A DNA stretch of 6,524 nt from an uncultured Lachnospiraceae bacterium (GTDB taxonomy: Bacteria; Bacillota; Clostridia; Lachnospirales; Lachnospiraceae): positions 1-6,524 of the forward strand of contig CACYBJ010000267.1 in assembly GCA_902772565.1 (NCBI GenBank), written 5' to 3'. Positions 5,729-6,524 of the stretch are shown here, piece by piece (the first letter of the stretch is position 1; every line of letters begins with the position of its first letter). The notes beneath the pieces are model-generated. The model had not been told where the DNA came from and did not search any database. It was given only the letters and a program-made list of their open reading frames with translations. Position numbers and translations under genes: made by a program.

Positions 5729-6524
5729 TTATGGTTTTATAAACTGAACCGAATATCCCGGCATGAAAAGTGCTCCGCCCTCAAGGGAAACTTCATTCCC
5801 GGTAAGTACATCAACGCCCTTTCCGGCACCGGTATCAAAATGAGCAACGTATTCGTTCTCATCCATGTTTACCGCAACTAACACTCTCTCACCGTCGCAT
5901 CTTCTTTCGATAACGCACTGTTTGTTTGTGAGCACCGGCGCGCCAAAGTCACCGTAGCAAAGGGCTTTTTCCGAGCGGTGTGCTGCGGCATATGCCGAAA
6001 TCCTGTCCGTAAGCTCGTTCCACTCAGGCTTTTCAAAGTGAGGACGAAGCGCAGGGTCACCCTGGGACTTCTCGGCTTTTGTGCCCCACTCGCTGCCGTA
6101 GTAAAGGCAGGGGATTCCGGGCATTCCGAAAAGAAGGCCGTAGATGAGCGGCAGATGCTTTTCGTTGGTAAGTATGCTTGCAACTCTGGTCACATCATGG
6201 TTATCCACGAAGGCCAGCAGATGCTTGCCTTTATATAACGTCCACTGTTCAGGTCCGAACTGTCTCTTAAGAGAGTGGACTATTTCAAACATATTGTAGC
6301 TGTTAAAACTGGAATAAAGACCCTTGTAACACTCGTAGTTGGTGCAGGAATGGAGCATTCCGTCATTAACAAACTGATTGTAATCGCCGTGAAGAAGTTC
6401 TCCGATAAGAGCAAATTCAGGCTTTATGTTATTGGCCAGATCTCTGAGTCTGTGAAGGAAATCCCTGTCGAGACAGTAGGCCACGTCAAGCCGCAGTCCG
6501 TCTATGTCAAACTCGGATACCCAG
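5729..6524 (-). CDS. GH13 alpha-amylase family glycoside hydrolase, C-terminal 265 residues, start beyond window
   Basis: This enzyme would cleave alpha-glucosidic bonds in starch-, glycogen- or maltodextrin-type substrates. The reading frame is open to the right edge, where it begins WVSEFDIDGLRLDVAY. That segment is GH13 conserved region II, with the nucleophile Asp at visible residue 13. Region III is FALIGELLHGD with the acid/base Glu at visible residue 42. Region IV is FVDNHDVTR with the transition-state Asp at visible residue 110. All three catalytic carboxylates are therefore intact. The run GMPGIPCLYYGSEWG is the usual segment after region IV, and the last 80 or so residues form the C-terminal beta domain ending GYSVQFIKP. 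A GTG at 6484 lies inside region II and is not a real start. The signal peptide region is not visible, so location is unknown. Subfamily (alpha-amylase, neopullulanase or cyclomaltodextrinase type) cannot be settled from this part. Confidence 0.92.
   Translation of the reverse strand, partial: WVSEFDIDGLRLDVAYCLDRDFLHRLRDLANNIKPEFALIGELLHGDYNQFVNDGMLHSCTNYECYKGLYSSFNSYNMFEIVHSLKRQFGPEQWTLYKGKHLLAFVDNHDVTRVASILTNEKHLPLIYGLLFGMPGIPCLYYGSEWGTKAEKSQGDPALRPHFEKPEWNELTDRISAYAAAHRSEKALCYGDFGAPVLTNKQCVIERRCDGERVLVAVNMDENEYVAHFDTGAGKGVDVLTGNEVSLEGGALFMPGYSVQFIKP

Noticed and set aside
6482..6484. GTG at 6484 as the start of the amylase gene
   Set aside because: It is the Val of conserved region II (DGLRLDVAY), and the frame stays open and homologous up to the window edge, so the gene continues beyond it.

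Overview
All seven genes in this window lie on the minus strand, so transcription runs from high to low coordinates. Protein family content suggests an anaerobic Firmicute of class Clostridia, most likely Lachnospiraceae: a PorGDAB-type ferredoxin oxidoreductase, an intracellular-looking GH13 amylase, a YhaO/YhaN-like SbcD/SbcC pair, and strong AGGAGG or GAGGAG ribosome binding sites. The family-level placement is an inference, not a proof.

Layout in transcription order: (1) the 3' part of a GH13 alpha-amylase family gene, open at the right edge (6524-5729); (2) a 55-nt gap with a small GC-rich hairpin; (3) an SbcD/Mre11-like metallophosphoesterase (5673-4612); (4) 12 nt later, an SbcC/Rad50-like ATPase with two transmembrane helices in the middle of its coiled coil (4599-2497); (5) a 72-nt gap with no convincing promoter or terminator; (6) the 2-oxoacid:ferredoxin oxidoreductase genes gamma (2424-1840), delta (1757-1452), alpha (1442-246) and beta (243-1, cut by the left edge). 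This is the GDAB order known from other four-subunit enzymes. Delta, alpha and beta are tightly packed (9 nt and 2 nt gaps). Gamma and delta are separated by an inverted-repeat element of about 74 bp (1771-1844).

The oxidoreductase subunits together would oxidatively decarboxylate a 2-oxoacid (pyruvate or a branched-chain 2-oxoacid) to the acyl-CoA and pass electrons through the delta subunit's two [4Fe-4S] clusters to ferredoxin. The SbcD/SbcC-like pair would act on DNA ends or structured DNA, possibly at the membrane. The amylase fragment belongs to alpha-glucan breakdown. I see no functional link between the three groups beyond shared orientation.

The points most worth a second look are these. 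The SbcD-like protein has substitutions in two otherwise near-invariant metal and catalytic motifs (GNHD is GAND, GHxH is GGEH). The SbcC-like partner has no CxxC zinc hook and carries a membrane hairpin instead. The gamma-delta spacer element folds best as RNA in the transcribed sense, supplies the gamma stop codon, and ends next to the delta ribosome binding site. No tRNA, rRNA, CRISPR array, insertion sequence or phage gene was seen.
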